NCBI GenBank assembly: GCA_934526015.1
Contig: CAKSZY010000009.1
Coordinates: forward strand, 1-64,000
Reading direction: 5' to 3'
DNA from: an uncultured Dokdonella sp.
GTDB taxonomy: Bacteria; Pseudomonadota; Gammaproteobacteria; Xanthomonadales; Rhodanobacteraceae
DNA: 64,000 nt
Under the pieces are notes generated by a model, which was not told the origin of the DNA, searched no databases, and was given only the letters and a program-made list of their open reading frames with translations. Each line of letters opens with the position of its first letter. Position 1 is the first letter of the stretch. A program made the translations under genes and the position numbers. Positions 7,698 through 18,315 of the stretch are shown here, piece after piece.

Positions 7698-8889
7698 CGG
7701 CGATCACGAATCCGGCATAGGTGTGCACGCGATCGCGCGGCTGCAGCGCCTCGGCGAGTTCGTCGCGGAAGCGCAGCAACTCGCGCAGTGGCCGGCGTTG
7801 CGGTCCGGCGCGCACCGCGTCGAGCCAAGCCGGCCGCGCTTGGGCGCTGCGCAGCAGGATGCGCGCGGCCGGAGCAGCGCGTTCGAGGATCGCGTCCCAC
7901 TCCTCTTCCAGGGCGACCGGATGACAGGTGCTCATCCAGTCCATGTGGTCGAGCAGGACGAAGCGGGTGATGCGTTCGTCGGTCGAGCGCAGGAAGTCGG
8001 TGACCGTGGTCGTGTGCAGTTCGAGGCAGTCGACGAGGCCGGCCTTGAGGCGCGCGAAATTGGCCTCGACGAGATAGTCCGGGCAGCACTCGCGGGTGTA
8101 GCGGCCGGTCAGGTAGACGCGCCAGAAATAGTTGCCTGCAACCGGCAGCTGGCGGAACACGTACTGCACCGAGTCGCGGATGAAACCGGCCACGCCGTGC
8201 GCATGCTGGGCTTCGACGAGGCGACGCTGCGGATGCGGCACGCCGAGCAGGTTCATGACGAACTGGCGCGAGATCGTCCAGTTGACCGCGCGCGTCCACA
8301 GCACCGGGGCGACGCGTTCGTCGTAGATGCGCCGCTGTTCGTCGAGATCGCGCGCGTCGAGCAGGTCGAGGGTGGCGGCGCGCAGCTGCGGCCGCGCGCG
8401 GAACCAGGTGCGGGCGGCGCGCGCGACGAGGCCGGACAGGCCGTGGAAATAGAAGCTGCCGCGCCGGCTCGAGAACCAGTGCGTGCGCGCATCCCACCAG
8501 TCGCGCGCGAACGGCGACAGCTGCGCGCGCAGGTGCCGGCAGTACAACTCTTCGAAGCCGGCATGGCGACCCTCGCCGAACACGGCGAAGAAGTCGTCGA
8601 AGTCGAGCGCGCGGATGCCGGCCACCTTCAGTTCCAGCAGCGCGTTCTGCCGCGGGTTGGCGTCGACGCAATGCACGCGGCGCGGACCGCTCAGGGCGTA
8701 GTCGAGCGCATTGCAGCCGGCGCTGGTGATGACGAGGACGCGGTCTTCGGGACCGAGGCCGAGCGCCTCGCGGTCGACGGCGGGGTCTTCCCAGCAGGTG
8801 TTGTAGACGAGGTTGCGCGACCAGATCGCGTCGAACACGCGGCGGTCGATGCGGTCACGCAGGGTCGGAGAGGGAGCAATGGCGGTCAT
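7684..8889 (-). CDS. btaA: BtaA-like 3-amino-3-carboxypropyl transferase (DUF3419)
   Basis: A 401-aa member of the DUF3419/BtaA family, which moves the 3-amino-3-carboxypropyl group of SAM onto diacylglycerol to give diacylglyceryl-homoserine, the first step of betaine-lipid (DGTS) synthesis. Diagnostic segments are LVYNTCWEDP (27-36), VLVITSAGCNALDYAL (51-66) and CVDANPRQNALLELK (74-88, the Rossmann part). The C-terminus carries LLDHMDWMS, a second family block. It is the first gene of a three-gene operon (btaA-btaB-plcP). The start codon lies 46 bp downstream of the nearest of three 11-bp-spaced Pho-box-like repeats, so phosphate control is likely. The divergent gene makes a second phosphorus-free lipid. 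Confidence 0.88.
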   Translation of the reverse strand: MTAIAPSPTLRDRIDRRVFDAIWSRNLVYNTCWEDPAVDREALGLGPEDRVLVITSAGCNALDYALSGPRRVHCVDANPRQNALLELKVAGIRALDFDDFFAVFGEGRHAGFEELYCRHLRAQLSPFARDWWDARTHWFSSRRGSFYFHGLSGLVARAARTWFRARPQLRAATLDLLDARDLDEQRRIYDERVAPVLWTRAVNWTISRQFVMNLLGVPHPQRRLVEAQHAHGVAGFIRDSVQYVFRQLPVAGNYFWRVYLTGRYTRECCPDYLVEANFARLKAGLVDCLELHTTTVTDFLRSTDERITRFVLLDHMDWMSTCHPVALEEEWDAILERAAPAARILLRSAQARPAWLDAVRAGPQRRPLRELLRFRDELAEALQPRDRVHTYAGFVIADAPA

Positions 8890-8935
8890 GCGCGTGGTCG
8901 GTTCCCGCGGATGGCGCGCATCCTGCGCGCGCCTT

Positions 8936-8962
8936 GTGACAGCTCCGTGATGGCGCGGTCAT
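8936..8962. promoter_or_regulatory. Pho-box-like triple repeat between btaA and olsF
   Basis: On the plus strand GTGAC (8936), GTGAT (8947) and GTCAT (8958) are spaced exactly 11 bp. Read on the minus strand this gives GCATGAC, CCATCAC and CTGTCAC separated by 4 bp, the 7-4-7 layout of PhoB sites (consensus CTGTCAT-N4-CTGTCAT). The best unit (CTGTCAC) is nearest btaA. Two units are weak matches, so this is a candidate that depends partly on the lipid-remodelling context. It could serve both divergent promoters in the 124-bp gap. Confidence 0.45.
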
Positions 8963-10743
8963 GCTGGTGCAACACGCACTGCCGAGCATGCGGGCTCCTT
9001 CCGGAAGCACCGCATGCGCGAACTCGAACGCAGGATCGAAGCCCGCTTCCCGCACTGGTTCGCCGGACCCCGCCGGCACCTGGCGCGTCCGCTGGTGCGC
9101 TCGCTGTCGAAGTTCTCCCACCTCGACAGCATCGAGGCCTTCATGCATCGCCACGGCCACCTGCGCGGGCTCGCCCTCGTCGAGGCGGCGCTCGAGTGGC
9201 TCGACTGCCGCTGGCTGGTCGACCAGGTCGAGCGCGAACGCATTCCGGAAAGCGGCCGTGTCGTCATCGTCGCCAACCATCCGCTCGGTGCGCGCGATGC
9301 GCTGGCCCTGCTCGCCCTGGTCGGCAGCGTGCGCCGCGACGTGCGCATCCTCGCCAACGATTTCCTGCTCGCCATCGACGGGCTCGCCGAACTGCTGATC
9401 CCGCTGCGCGTGTTCGGCCGCCCCGGCGCCGACAGCCTGCGCCTGGTCGACGCGGCACTGGCGCGCGAGGAAGCGGTGATCGTGTTTCCGGCCGGCGAAG
9501 TCTCGCGGCTGACCGCCCTCGGCGTGCGCGATGGCGCCTGGCGGCACGGCTTCCTGCGCTTCGCCGAAAGGGCCTCCGCGCCGGTGCTGCCGATGCGCAT
9601 CGAGGCACGCAACTCGGCGCTGTTCTACGGCGCCTCGGCGCTGTTCAAGCCGCTCGGCACCGGCCTGCTGCCGCGCGAGGCGCTGCAGCCGCGCCGCCAC
9701 CGCATCGCCATCCGCGTCGGCGCACCCCGCCGGCTCGAGGAAATCGCTGCCGGCGGCGATCGCCTGCATGCCAGCCGCGAAGTGCGTCGCGCGGTCTACG
9801 CGCTCGGCCGGCGCAGCGACCGCTGGCAGCCTCGCGAGGCGCCGATCGTCCACCGTCCGCCGGCGGCGGCGATCCGCGCCGATCTCGACGGCCTCGCCGT
9901 GCTCGGCGAAACCGCCGACGGCAAGCGCATCCACGGCGGCCGCCTCGGCGCCGATTCGGCCCTGCTGCGCGAAATCGGCCGCCTGCGCGAACTCACCTTC
10001 CGCAAGGTCGGCGAAGGCACCGGCAAGCGCCTGGACCTCGACGCCTACGACAGCTGGTACGACCACATCGTGCTGTGGGATGCCGATGCCGGCGCCGTGG
10101 CCGGCGCCTACCGGGCCGCGCCGTGCGCACGCGTGCTCGGCTCGCATGGCCTGCGCGGGCTCTACACCGCCAGCCTGTTCCGCTTCGACGGGCGCCTGCT
10201 GCCGACCATCGAGCGCGGCATGGAACTCGGCCGCAGCTTCGTGCCGCCGTCCTACTGGGGCTCGCGCAGCCTCGACTACCTCTGGTACGGCATCGGTGCC
10301 TGGCTGCGCGCGCACCCGGACATCCGCTACCTGTTCGGCCCGGTCTCGATCAGCGCGAACCTGCCGCTGGAGGCGCGCGAATGGATCGTCGCCTACTACA
10401 CGCGCTACTACGGTCATCCACGAACCTGCGCGCATGCCCCACACCCGTTCATCGCGCAGGCCAGCCGGCCGGACTTCGGCGACCTCGATGCCGCCACCGC
10501 GATGCGCGTGCTGCGCGACCGCCTCGACGCCCTCGGCACCAGCGTGCCGGTCCTCTACAAGCAGTACACCGAATTGTGCGAACCCGGCGGCACCCAGTTC
10601 CTCAGCTTCGGCGTCGACCCGGCCTTCAACCATGCCATCGACGGCCTCATCCTCGTCGACATCGCGCGCATCAAGGAGAAGAAGCGCGAACGCTACCTCG
10701 GCACCCCGCAGCCGGTTCGCCGCGAACGCGGCCGAGATTCCGC

Positions 10744-12576
<1,833 letters not shown>

Positions 12577-12716
12577 CCGCGGATGCTAACCGGTCCCGCG
12601 CGGGATGCGCACACGGTGGCGATCGTGCATCATCCGCAGCGGATCGCCACCTGCGTCACGGCAACGCCCACGCCGTTCGGCTTGGATGGCGCCTCACGAC
12701 CCCGAGTGCCCGCCCG

Positions 12717-13805
12717 ATGGATCGATCCTGCATTCCGCTCGTCCTGCTCCTCGCCACGGCAGCGGCGCACGCCGCCGAACCGCCGCGCTTCCCCGCCACG
12801 TCGGTCTGGCACACCGACATCCGCAGCGCACCGCTGCATCCGCAGTCGACCTCGATGCTGACCACCCTCGCCGGGCTCGGCGGCTGGGGCAACAACAACC
12901 GCATGCAGATCGACTTCTCGATCCACGTGCACCACGCTGCCCCGGCCGATGCGCCGATGCGCACGATCGTGCCGCACCTCGATTCCGGCGAATACTGGAC
13001 GCCCGACTGCGAGGCATTGCCGGCCTCGATGCCGGTGCCTGCCGACGCCGCGTTCGAAGGCCAGTCCGGCCTTTCCTGCGACAACACCGCGGAGGACTGC
13101 CACCTCATCGTGCGCAAGGGCAACCTGCTCTACGAACTCTATTCCGGCGACCTCAACGGCAACGTGCTCGATGCCCGTTGCCTGGCGGTGTGGAATCTCG
13201 CCGCCGACTATCCGCCCGAAGGACGCGGCGATCACTGCACCAGTGCGGATGCCGCCGGCTTCCCGATCGCGCCGCTGCTGGTCAACGCCGACGAAGTCGC
13301 CGCGCGCCAGGCGGTTGCCGACTCCGATCTCGGCCATGCGATCCGCTTCATCCTGCCGAACGCGCGCATGGCACGCGACACCTCGCTCGGCGGCGTCGGC
13401 GGTCGACTCTACGTGCGCCCGGCTTCGCACGCTGGTGGCCCGAGCGGGCCGGTCGGCACGGTCCCGTACGGCGTGCGCATGCGCCTCAAGGCCGATTTCG
13501 ACATGAGCGGCTACAACGCCGCCGCGCGCGTGATCCTGCGCACGATGCAGCGCTACGGCATCGTCCTCTCCGATGGCGGCAACATCGCCCTGACCTTCGA
13601 GAGCGACCGCCACACCACGGCGAAATGGTCCGCGCTCGGCATCGGCGCGCAGGTGTTCTGGAACGGCGCCGGCGGATCGACGCCGCTGCAGGTCGGCCAT
13701 TTCGAGATCATCGACACCGGCCCGCGCATCGCCGAAACCTGGAACTGCGTGCGTTCCACGGCGACCGTCAACGACCTCATCTTCCGCGACGGCTTCGAGG
13801 CCTGA
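12717..13805 (+). CDS. exported protein with DGFE tail, function unknown
   Basis: A 362-aa secreted protein. The start at 12717 gives a short signal peptide (MDRSCIPLVLLLATAAAHA) cut before AEPPRF. The mature part begins with a conserved-looking block (ATSVWHTDIRSAPLHPQS), has paired cysteines (CEALP, SCDNTAEDC, RC, HC) that suggest disulfides, and a C-terminal half with AIRFILPNARMAR and YGVRMRLKADFDMSGYNAAARVILRTMQRYGIVLSD. I have seen similar blocks in uncharacterised exported proteins of actinobacteria and plants but know no activity. The last residues, VNDLIFRDGFEA, match the DGxE-type tail of the delta-60 protein in this window and suggest a shared export or sorting route. It is divergent from recQ with a 140-bp gap. 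Confidence 0.75.
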   Translation: MDRSCIPLVLLLATAAAHAAEPPRFPATSVWHTDIRSAPLHPQSTSMLTTLAGLGGWGNNNRMQIDFSIHVHHAAPADAPMRTIVPHLDSGEYWTPDCEALPASMPVPADAAFEGQSGLSCDNTAEDCHLIVRKGNLLYELYSGDLNGNVLDARCLAVWNLAADYPPEGRGDHCTSADAAGFPIAPLLVNADEVAARQAVADSDLGHAIRFILPNARMARDTSLGGVGGRLYVRPASHAGGPSGPVGTVPYGVRMRLKADFDMSGYNAAARVILRTMQRYGIVLSDGGNIALTFESDRHTTAKWSALGIGAQVFWNGAGGSTPLQVGHFEIIDTGPRIAETWNCVRSTATVNDLIFRDGFEA

Positions 13806-13866
13806 GCACGCCCGGCGCGCGGCACGCTGCTATCCTCGCGCGCCGCACCCCCGCCACCCGACTGGA

Positions 13867-15165
13867 ATGCGCATGCCCGCCCCGAGGACCGCCCGCAGCC
13901 CGGACCCGAATGCGATCGAGCCGTTCTGGACGCGACTGCGCGACATCGCCCTGTACCCGCTGCGCGGCGATGCCCTGCTGACGATCGGCGTGCTCGCCCT
14001 GTGCCACCTCGTCGCCGCACTGCCGTTCGGCTTCATCCTCGACCTGTTCGTGTGGATCGCGCTCTACAAGTACGCCTGCGAATGCCTGCGCGCCACTGCC
14101 AACGGCCGCCTCGATCCGCCGGTGCTGAGCGCCAGCATCGACGACTCGGTCGGCTGGGACATGATCAAGCTGCAGGTGATCTTCGTCGTGCTCGGCATGC
14201 TCGGCCTGATCTTCCTGCCGCTGCCCGGCGCGCTTGCCCTGCTGCTGCTGTTCGGCTTCGCCCAGCCGGCCGCGTCGATGTCGCTGGCGATGGACGGCAG
14301 CCTCTGGCATGCGCTCAATCCCGGCACCTGGCTCGCCATCGCCGGCCGGCTCGGAGCGGCCTATCTCGCGCTCGTCCTGCTGACCCTCGTGTTCACCGCC
14401 AGCGCCGGCAACCTCGCCGGCCTGCTCGCCCATGCCATGCCGGGGTTCATCGCCGAAATCGTCGCCGACTTCCTTTCCCATTACGTCATCGTCGCGACCT
14501 TCCACCTGATGGGCTACATGATCTGGCAGTACCACCGCGAGTTCGGCTACGAGCCGGCGATCCAGGCGCCGCTGGAGCGTCCGCTCGACGCCGACCAGCG
14601 TTTCCTCGCCGAAATCCGCGAGCTCGTCCGCGACGGCCATGCCGAAGCCGCCCTCGAACAGCTGCGCGAACAGCTGCGCTCGCGCGGCGGCACGCCCGAG
14701 CTGCACCTGCAGTACCGCAAGCTGCTCGAACTCGGCGGCCACAAGGAGGAATCGCTGCGCCACGGCCGCGAATGGATCGAGATCCTGCTCGCCCAGGAGG
14801 ATGGCAAGCGCGCGCTCGACCTCGTGCGCGAATGCATCGCCCTCGATCCGGCATTCCGGCCACCGGCCGATGCGATCCATGACCTCGCCGAACGCGCGGC
14901 GAAGGGCGGGCAGTCGCAGCTCGCGCTCGGCCTGCTGTCGAACTTCCATCGCGCGCATCCGAAGCACAAGGACCTGCCGGCCAATTACCTGCTCGCCGCC
15001 CGGCTGCTCACCGACCGTCTCGGCCGCGATGCCGAGGCGCGCAAGTTGACCACCTTCCTGCTGCAGAACTTCCCCGAGCATCCGCTGCGCGAGGAAATCG
15101 CCGGCTACGACCGCTTCCTCGCCAACCTCGCGGCGACCCCGACGAAACCGGCGCCGGCCAACTGA
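13867..15165 (+). CDS. membrane protein with C-terminal TPR-like domain
   Basis: A 432-aa protein. The N-terminal half (about residues 40-225) has five or six membrane helices with a repeated, symmetric look (LLTIGVLALCHLVAALPF, VIFVVLGMLGLIFLPLPGA, LGAAYLALVLLTLVFTA, VIVATFHLMGYMIW), reminiscent of DUF4013-type proteins. The C-terminal half (about 240-425) is cytoplasmic and helical, with TPR-like units (GHAEAALEQLREQLRSRGGTPELHLQYRKLLELGGH; GKRALDLVRECIALDP). It may scaffold a membrane complex. A TATCCT -10-like hexamer lies at 13831-13836, and a 9-bp inverted repeat (13813-13821 with 13837-13845) separates it from the upstream gene. No enzyme signature is seen. Confidence 0.75.
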   Translation: MRMPAPRTARSPDPNAIEPFWTRLRDIALYPLRGDALLTIGVLALCHLVAALPFGFILDLFVWIALYKYACECLRATANGRLDPPVLSASIDDSVGWDMIKLQVIFVVLGMLGLIFLPLPGALALLLLFGFAQPAASMSLAMDGSLWHALNPGTWLAIAGRLGAAYLALVLLTLVFTASAGNLAGLLAHAMPGFIAEIVADFLSHYVIVATFHLMGYMIWQYHREFGYEPAIQAPLERPLDADQRFLAEIRELVRDGHAEAALEQLREQLRSRGGTPELHLQYRKLLELGGHKEESLRHGREWIEILLAQEDGKRALDLVRECIALDPAFRPPADAIHDLAERAAKGGQSQLALGLLSNFHRAHPKHKDLPANYLLAARLLTDRLGRDAEARKLTTFLLQNFPEHPLREEIAGYDRFLANLAATPTKPAPAN

Positions 15166-15217
15166 CCGGCACCGGCAAGGCGGCAACGGGCCGGGCAGGA
15201 AACGAGCGGGCGGAAGA

Positions 15218-16720
15218 TCAGCGGCCGGGATCGGTCAACAGGACACGCGCCTTGGCGGCCTCGGCCGAATCCGGCGCTTCATCGACGATGCGCTCGAGCA
15301 CGACCCGGGCTTCGGCGACGAGGCCGTGCGCGACGGCGTGCTGGGCGATCGACAGGCTGTCGCGCGCCAGCGTCGGCGTCGCCGCCGGCGACCAGGCCAG
15401 CGCACCGACCAGGCGCATGGCGTCGGCGCTTTCGCCGATCGCCAGCCAGCGCCGCGCAAGGGTGAACACGAGGCTGGACGGGATGCGTGCGGCGCTGCCG
15501 ACGGTCTTCAGGTAATCCGCGTGCAGCGCCTTCTGCGCACGCACGCCATCGGCATCGGCCGGCTCTGCGCGCAGCGCGGCAAACGCGGCCGGATGCAGGC
15601 GCGGCGAGCCGCGTTCGTAACGCGCGCAGCGATACAGCAGGGCGAGCAGGTCGAAATCGCCGGGCCGCTGCGCCAGCAGCGGTTCGACGAGGGCGCGCGC
15701 ACGCGCCACTTCGAGGCGGCCGAGACAGGCGCGCGCCTCGGCGACGGCGGCACGCGCCGCCGCGTCCTCGTCGGCGCGCACGTCCTCGTCCATGAACTCC
15801 TTGCGCTCCCAGCCGCGCCAGCGCACGAACATTGCGAGCAGCGCGCCGCTGACGATGCCGCCGGCATGGGCGTCGAAGCCGACTCCGGCATCTCCGTTGA
15901 AGGTCAGGTTCCACAGCTCCCAGCCGAGCCAGAACGGCAGCAGCACCAGGGCCGGCGCCTTGACGTAGTCGAAGACGACGAAGAACCACCAGAAGAAGCG
16001 CACGCGACGCATGCCCCAGAGCACGCAGTAGGCCCCCATCAGGGCCGCCACCGCCCCGGAAGCACCGAGCGCGCCGCCGGCCTCGCCCCAATGGAAGGCC
16101 AGCGACACCAGCGAGGCGCCGACGCCGCCGAGCAGGTAGATGCCGAGGAACAGGCCGCGCCCGAGCGCCCCTTCGACGAGCAGGCCGAGCACGGCGAGGA
16201 ACAGCATGTTGCCGAGCAGATGGGCCAGGTTGGCATGCAGGAAGGTCGCGCTGATCAGTGTGGTCGCATCGAAGCGGTCGAAACGCTGCATCCAGCGCAG
16301 GGTGAACATTTCTTCCCAGGCGCGCTCGAACGCCGCCCGCGCCGCACGCCAGTCGGCATGCGCGCTGCCGTCGTCGGCGGCCGGTGCGGTGACCGGCCGC
16401 ACGCGCCCATCCGCCAGCGCAGCGACAAAATCCCGGTCGTGCTGCAGGGCGGCAACGGCGTGGCGCGGTTCGGCCCTGGCCAGCGCCTTGAACAGTTCGG
16501 CGCGCTCGACTTCTCCCTCGCCGCGCAGCCAGTCGGCATAGGCCGGGAACTCGATCGGCGCCAGGTCGGCCGCCAGATACGCGTCGATCGCCTCGCCGCG
16601 CGCGCGCGCATCGCCCGACTGCAGCACGGCGAACACGAACACGTTGGCAAGCACGAGGGCGAAGGTCACCCACGGGAAGTTCTTCCAGGTCGGTGCACGG
16701 TGCAGCGGAACGATCAGCAT
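15218..16720 (-). CDS. rhomboid-family intramembrane serine protease with TPR-like tail
   Basis: A 500-aa polytopic protease. Start at 16720 (MLIVPLHRAPTWKNFPWVTFAL) puts the first helix at about residues 15-32; the longer frame begins inside the divergent DUF1684 gene. A long periplasmic or loop segment (about 35-155) is followed by the rhomboid core: HANLAHLLGNMLFLAVLG, the catalytic GASGAVAALMGAY serine motif, and the second catalytic residue in FDAHAGGIVSGALLAM. Rhomboids cut membrane proteins within or near their transmembrane helices. The C-terminal 180 residues are helical and TPR-like and may recruit substrate. The 67-bp gap to the divergent DUF1684 gene holds a TATACT hexamer facing the latter. 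Confidence 0.92.
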   Translation of the reverse strand: MLIVPLHRAPTWKNFPWVTFALVLANVFVFAVLQSGDARARGEAIDAYLAADLAPIEFPAYADWLRGEGEVERAELFKALARAEPRHAVAALQHDRDFVAALADGRVRPVTAPAADDGSAHADWRAARAAFERAWEEMFTLRWMQRFDRFDATTLISATFLHANLAHLLGNMLFLAVLGLLVEGALGRGLFLGIYLLGGVGASLVSLAFHWGEAGGALGASGAVAALMGAYCVLWGMRRVRFFWWFFVVFDYVKAPALVLLPFWLGWELWNLTFNGDAGVGFDAHAGGIVSGALLAMFVRWRGWERKEFMDEDVRADEDAAARAAVAEARACLGRLEVARARALVEPLLAQRPGDFDLLALLYRCARYERGSPRLHPAAFAALRAEPADADGVRAQKALHADYLKTVGSAARIPSSLVFTLARRWLAIGESADAMRLVGALAWSPAATPTLARDSLSIAQHAVAHGLVAEARVVLERIVDEAPDSAEAAKARVLLTDPGR

Positions 16721-16787
16721 GGGGTTCCTGGCGGACGGCGGTTGCCGGCTTTCCCTATACTCGCACGGACCTTCCGGGGAACCGTCC

Positions 16788-17669
16788 ATGCGCCGCGCCC
16801 TGCTGCTTGCCGCCCTGCTTGCCCTGCCTGCCGCGCTGCACGCCGGCGACGACTACACCGCCTCGATCGACGCCTGGCGGGCGAACCGGATCGCTTCGCT
16901 GAAGAAGCCCGACGGCTGGTTCAGCTATGCCGGCTCCGGCATCGTCCGCGAGGGTGAAAGCACGGTCGGCCGCGACCGCGGCAACGGGATCGTGCTGGCC
17001 ACCGGCCCCGACCGCCTCGGCACGCTGCGTCTCGATGCGGACGGTCGCGTGCATTTCCGTGCGGCGGCGGAATCCGGCGCGACCATCGACGGCACCGCGG
17101 TCACCGCCGAAGTCGAGTTGACGACCAATGCCGACGGCCAGCGGCCGACCGAAGTGCGCTTCGGCAAGGCCTGGTTCTACGTGGTGCGCTCCGGCGACAC
17201 GACTGGCTGGCGCCTGCGCGATCCCGAAGCGCCGGCGCTCGCCGCATTCACCGGCATCGACACCTTCCCGACCGATCCGTCGTGGCGGATCGAGGCCGAC
17301 TGGCAGGCCTACGACCCGCCGCGGCAGATCGAGCTGATCACCATCATCAACACCCTGCAGCCGGCCGAAGTGCCCGGCAAGGCGGTGTTCACCCGCGACG
17401 GCGCGAGTTTCAGCCTCGAACCCGTGGTCGAGGACGACGGTCGACTGTTCTTCATCATCGCCGACCGCACCAGCGGCAAGGAAACCTACGGCGCGGCGCG
17501 CTTCCTCTATGCCGATCCACCGCAGGACGGCAAGGTCGTGCTCGACTTCAACAAGGCCTACAACCCGCCCTGCGCGCTGTCGCCGCACGTGGTCTGCCCG
17601 ACCGCCCCGCCGCAGAACCGCCTCGCCGTGCGGGTGACCGCCGGCGAGAAGAAATACGAAACGCATTGA
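16788..17669 (+). CDS. exported DUF1684 family protein
   Basis: A 293-aa protein with a clean signal peptide (MRRALLLAALLALPAALHA) cut before GDDY. Family blocks of DUF1684 are clear: SIDAWRANRIASLKKPDGWFSYAG near the start, FPTDPSWRIEADWQAYDPP in the middle, and FLYADPPQDGKVVLDFNKAYNPPCALSPHVVCPTAPPQNRL near the end. The family is widespread and its biochemical role is not established. It is divergent from the rhomboid gene; a TATACT hexamer about 30 bp upstream is a likely -10. A 32-codon membrane microprotein follows 67 bp downstream. Confidence 0.88.
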   Translation: MRRALLLAALLALPAALHAGDDYTASIDAWRANRIASLKKPDGWFSYAGSGIVREGESTVGRDRGNGIVLATGPDRLGTLRLDADGRVHFRAAAESGATIDGTAVTAEVELTTNADGQRPTEVRFGKAWFYVVRSGDTTGWRLRDPEAPALAAFTGIDTFPTDPSWRIEADWQAYDPPRQIELITIINTLQPAEVPGKAVFTRDGASFSLEPVVEDDGRLFFIIADRTSGKETYGAARFLYADPPQDGKVVLDFNKAYNPPCALSPHVVCPTAPPQNRLAVRVTAGEKKYETH

Positions 17670-17736
17670 AGCGTCTTGCAGTCGGCGCAGACCCGCGCCA
17701 GAGTGTCGAACAGGCCATTGCCGCAGGGGAAAATCG

Positions 17737-17835
17737 ATGGGCGTACTGATCCAGGTCGTCGGCGGTCTCGTCGTCGTCGCGCTGATCATCCGCGGCGCGA
17801 TCGGCTTCTGGCACGACTACCGATCGCGGCGCTGA
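17737..17835 (+). CDS. 32-aa single-span membrane microprotein
   Basis: A small open frame with a GGGGA ribosome site just before the ATG. The sequence is MGVLIQVVGGLVVVALIIRG followed by AIGFWHDYRSRR: one hydrophobic helix of about 18 residues and a positively charged C-terminus, a layout typical of single-pass inner-membrane microproteins with the C-terminus in the cytoplasm. It lies 67 bp after the DUF1684 gene in the same direction and may share its transcript. Function unknown; the frame is short, so conservation must decide. Confidence 0.5.
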   Translation: MGVLIQVVGGLVVVALIIRGAIGFWHDYRSRR

Positions 17836-17973
17836 GGCCCCTTCCGGCATCACTGCGCATGCGGTGGATGCCGCGAACAATGTCCGGAAAAGTATGGGGC
17901 GCAAACGACCGATAACGACCAATCAGAGTGTGACGGACATCACTCTTGTCATGGAGAACCTGCGTGCTAACCA

Positions 17974-18005
17974 TTGACGCCCCCCCCCCACCAACAGCGT
18001 ACTGT
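17974..18005 (+). promoter_or_regulatory. poly-C-spaced promoter candidate for the Cys-rich peptide
   Basis: TTGACG (17974-17979) and TACTGT (18000-18005) resemble -35 and -10 hexamers but are 20 bp apart instead of about 17. The spacer contains ten consecutive C residues. The start codon is 54 bp downstream of the -10. Homopolymer tracts in promoter spacers vary in length by slippage and cause on/off expression in some bacteria (for example Neisseria opc). The promoter assignment itself is unproved. A 6-2-6 palindrome (GCAAGCCAGCTTGC) follows at 18017-18030. Confidence 0.35.
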
Positions 18006-18059
18006 CCTTTGTGCAAGCAAGCCAGCTTGCAACTCATATGGAAGAGAGAGGACTGCATT

Positions 18060-18239
18060 ATGAACAGCGTAGTAAAAAATCTCGGAAGAACGTGCGCTCT
18101 CGGTTTAGTCCTGAGTCCAGCTCTCGCTTTTGCTGGATGGGTTGGTGGATGCGTCAATAACAATTGTTTTTATTGCTACGTTCCAACCAATTTCTGTATT
18201 TCATGCAGCAACGGAAGTTGTCAACTGATGACTCCGTAG
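18060..18239 (+). CDS. secreted six-cysteine small peptide
   Basis: A 59-aa protein with a strong purine-rich ribosome site (GAGAGAGGA) before the ATG. Residues 1-25 are a Sec-type signal (basic MNSVVKNLGR, hydrophobic LGLVLSPALAFA). The predicted mature peptide of about 34 residues begins GWVGG and has cysteines at 31, 36, 39, 46, 49 and 54, with aromatic and Asn/Ser residues between them. Cysteine spacing suggests three disulfides or metal binding. A strong terminator-like hairpin follows directly, then a CxxC protein and an FtsX-type permease. A bacteriocin-like or signalling peptide is one reading, but no homologue is recognised. The codon and base composition is AT-richer than the neighbours, suggesting acquisition. 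Confidence 0.65.
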   Translation: MNSVVKNLGRTCALGLVLSPALAFAGWVGGCVNNNCFYCYVPTNFCISCSNGSCQLMTP

Positions 18240-18243
18240 TTGT

Positions 18244-18273
18244 AAGTCGGCCGCCATAAAACGCGGCCGACTT
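18244..18273 (+). terminator. hairpin terminator/attenuator after the Cys-rich peptide
   Basis: AAGTCGGCCGC and GCGGCCGACTT form a perfect 11-bp stem around the 8-base loop CATAAAAC, ending in a short T run (TTTCT). It starts 5 bp after the peptide stop. Partial read-through would give much more peptide than downstream protein, as is common for precursor peptide genes. Confidence 0.65.
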
Positions 18274-18315
18274 TCTCGCCGGCACTATTCCCAAGAACGA
18301 CAAGGAGGATCCGGA

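Noticed and set aside
13813..13845. Rho-independent terminator between 13805 and 13867
   Set aside because: A 9-bp inverted repeat exists but has a 15-base loop and no T run; it also overlaps the likely -10 of the next gene.
18060..18239. Double-glycine leader peptide cut after GWVGG
   Set aside because: The first 25 residues are a typical Sec signal and no C39 peptidase is present, so Sec export is more likely.
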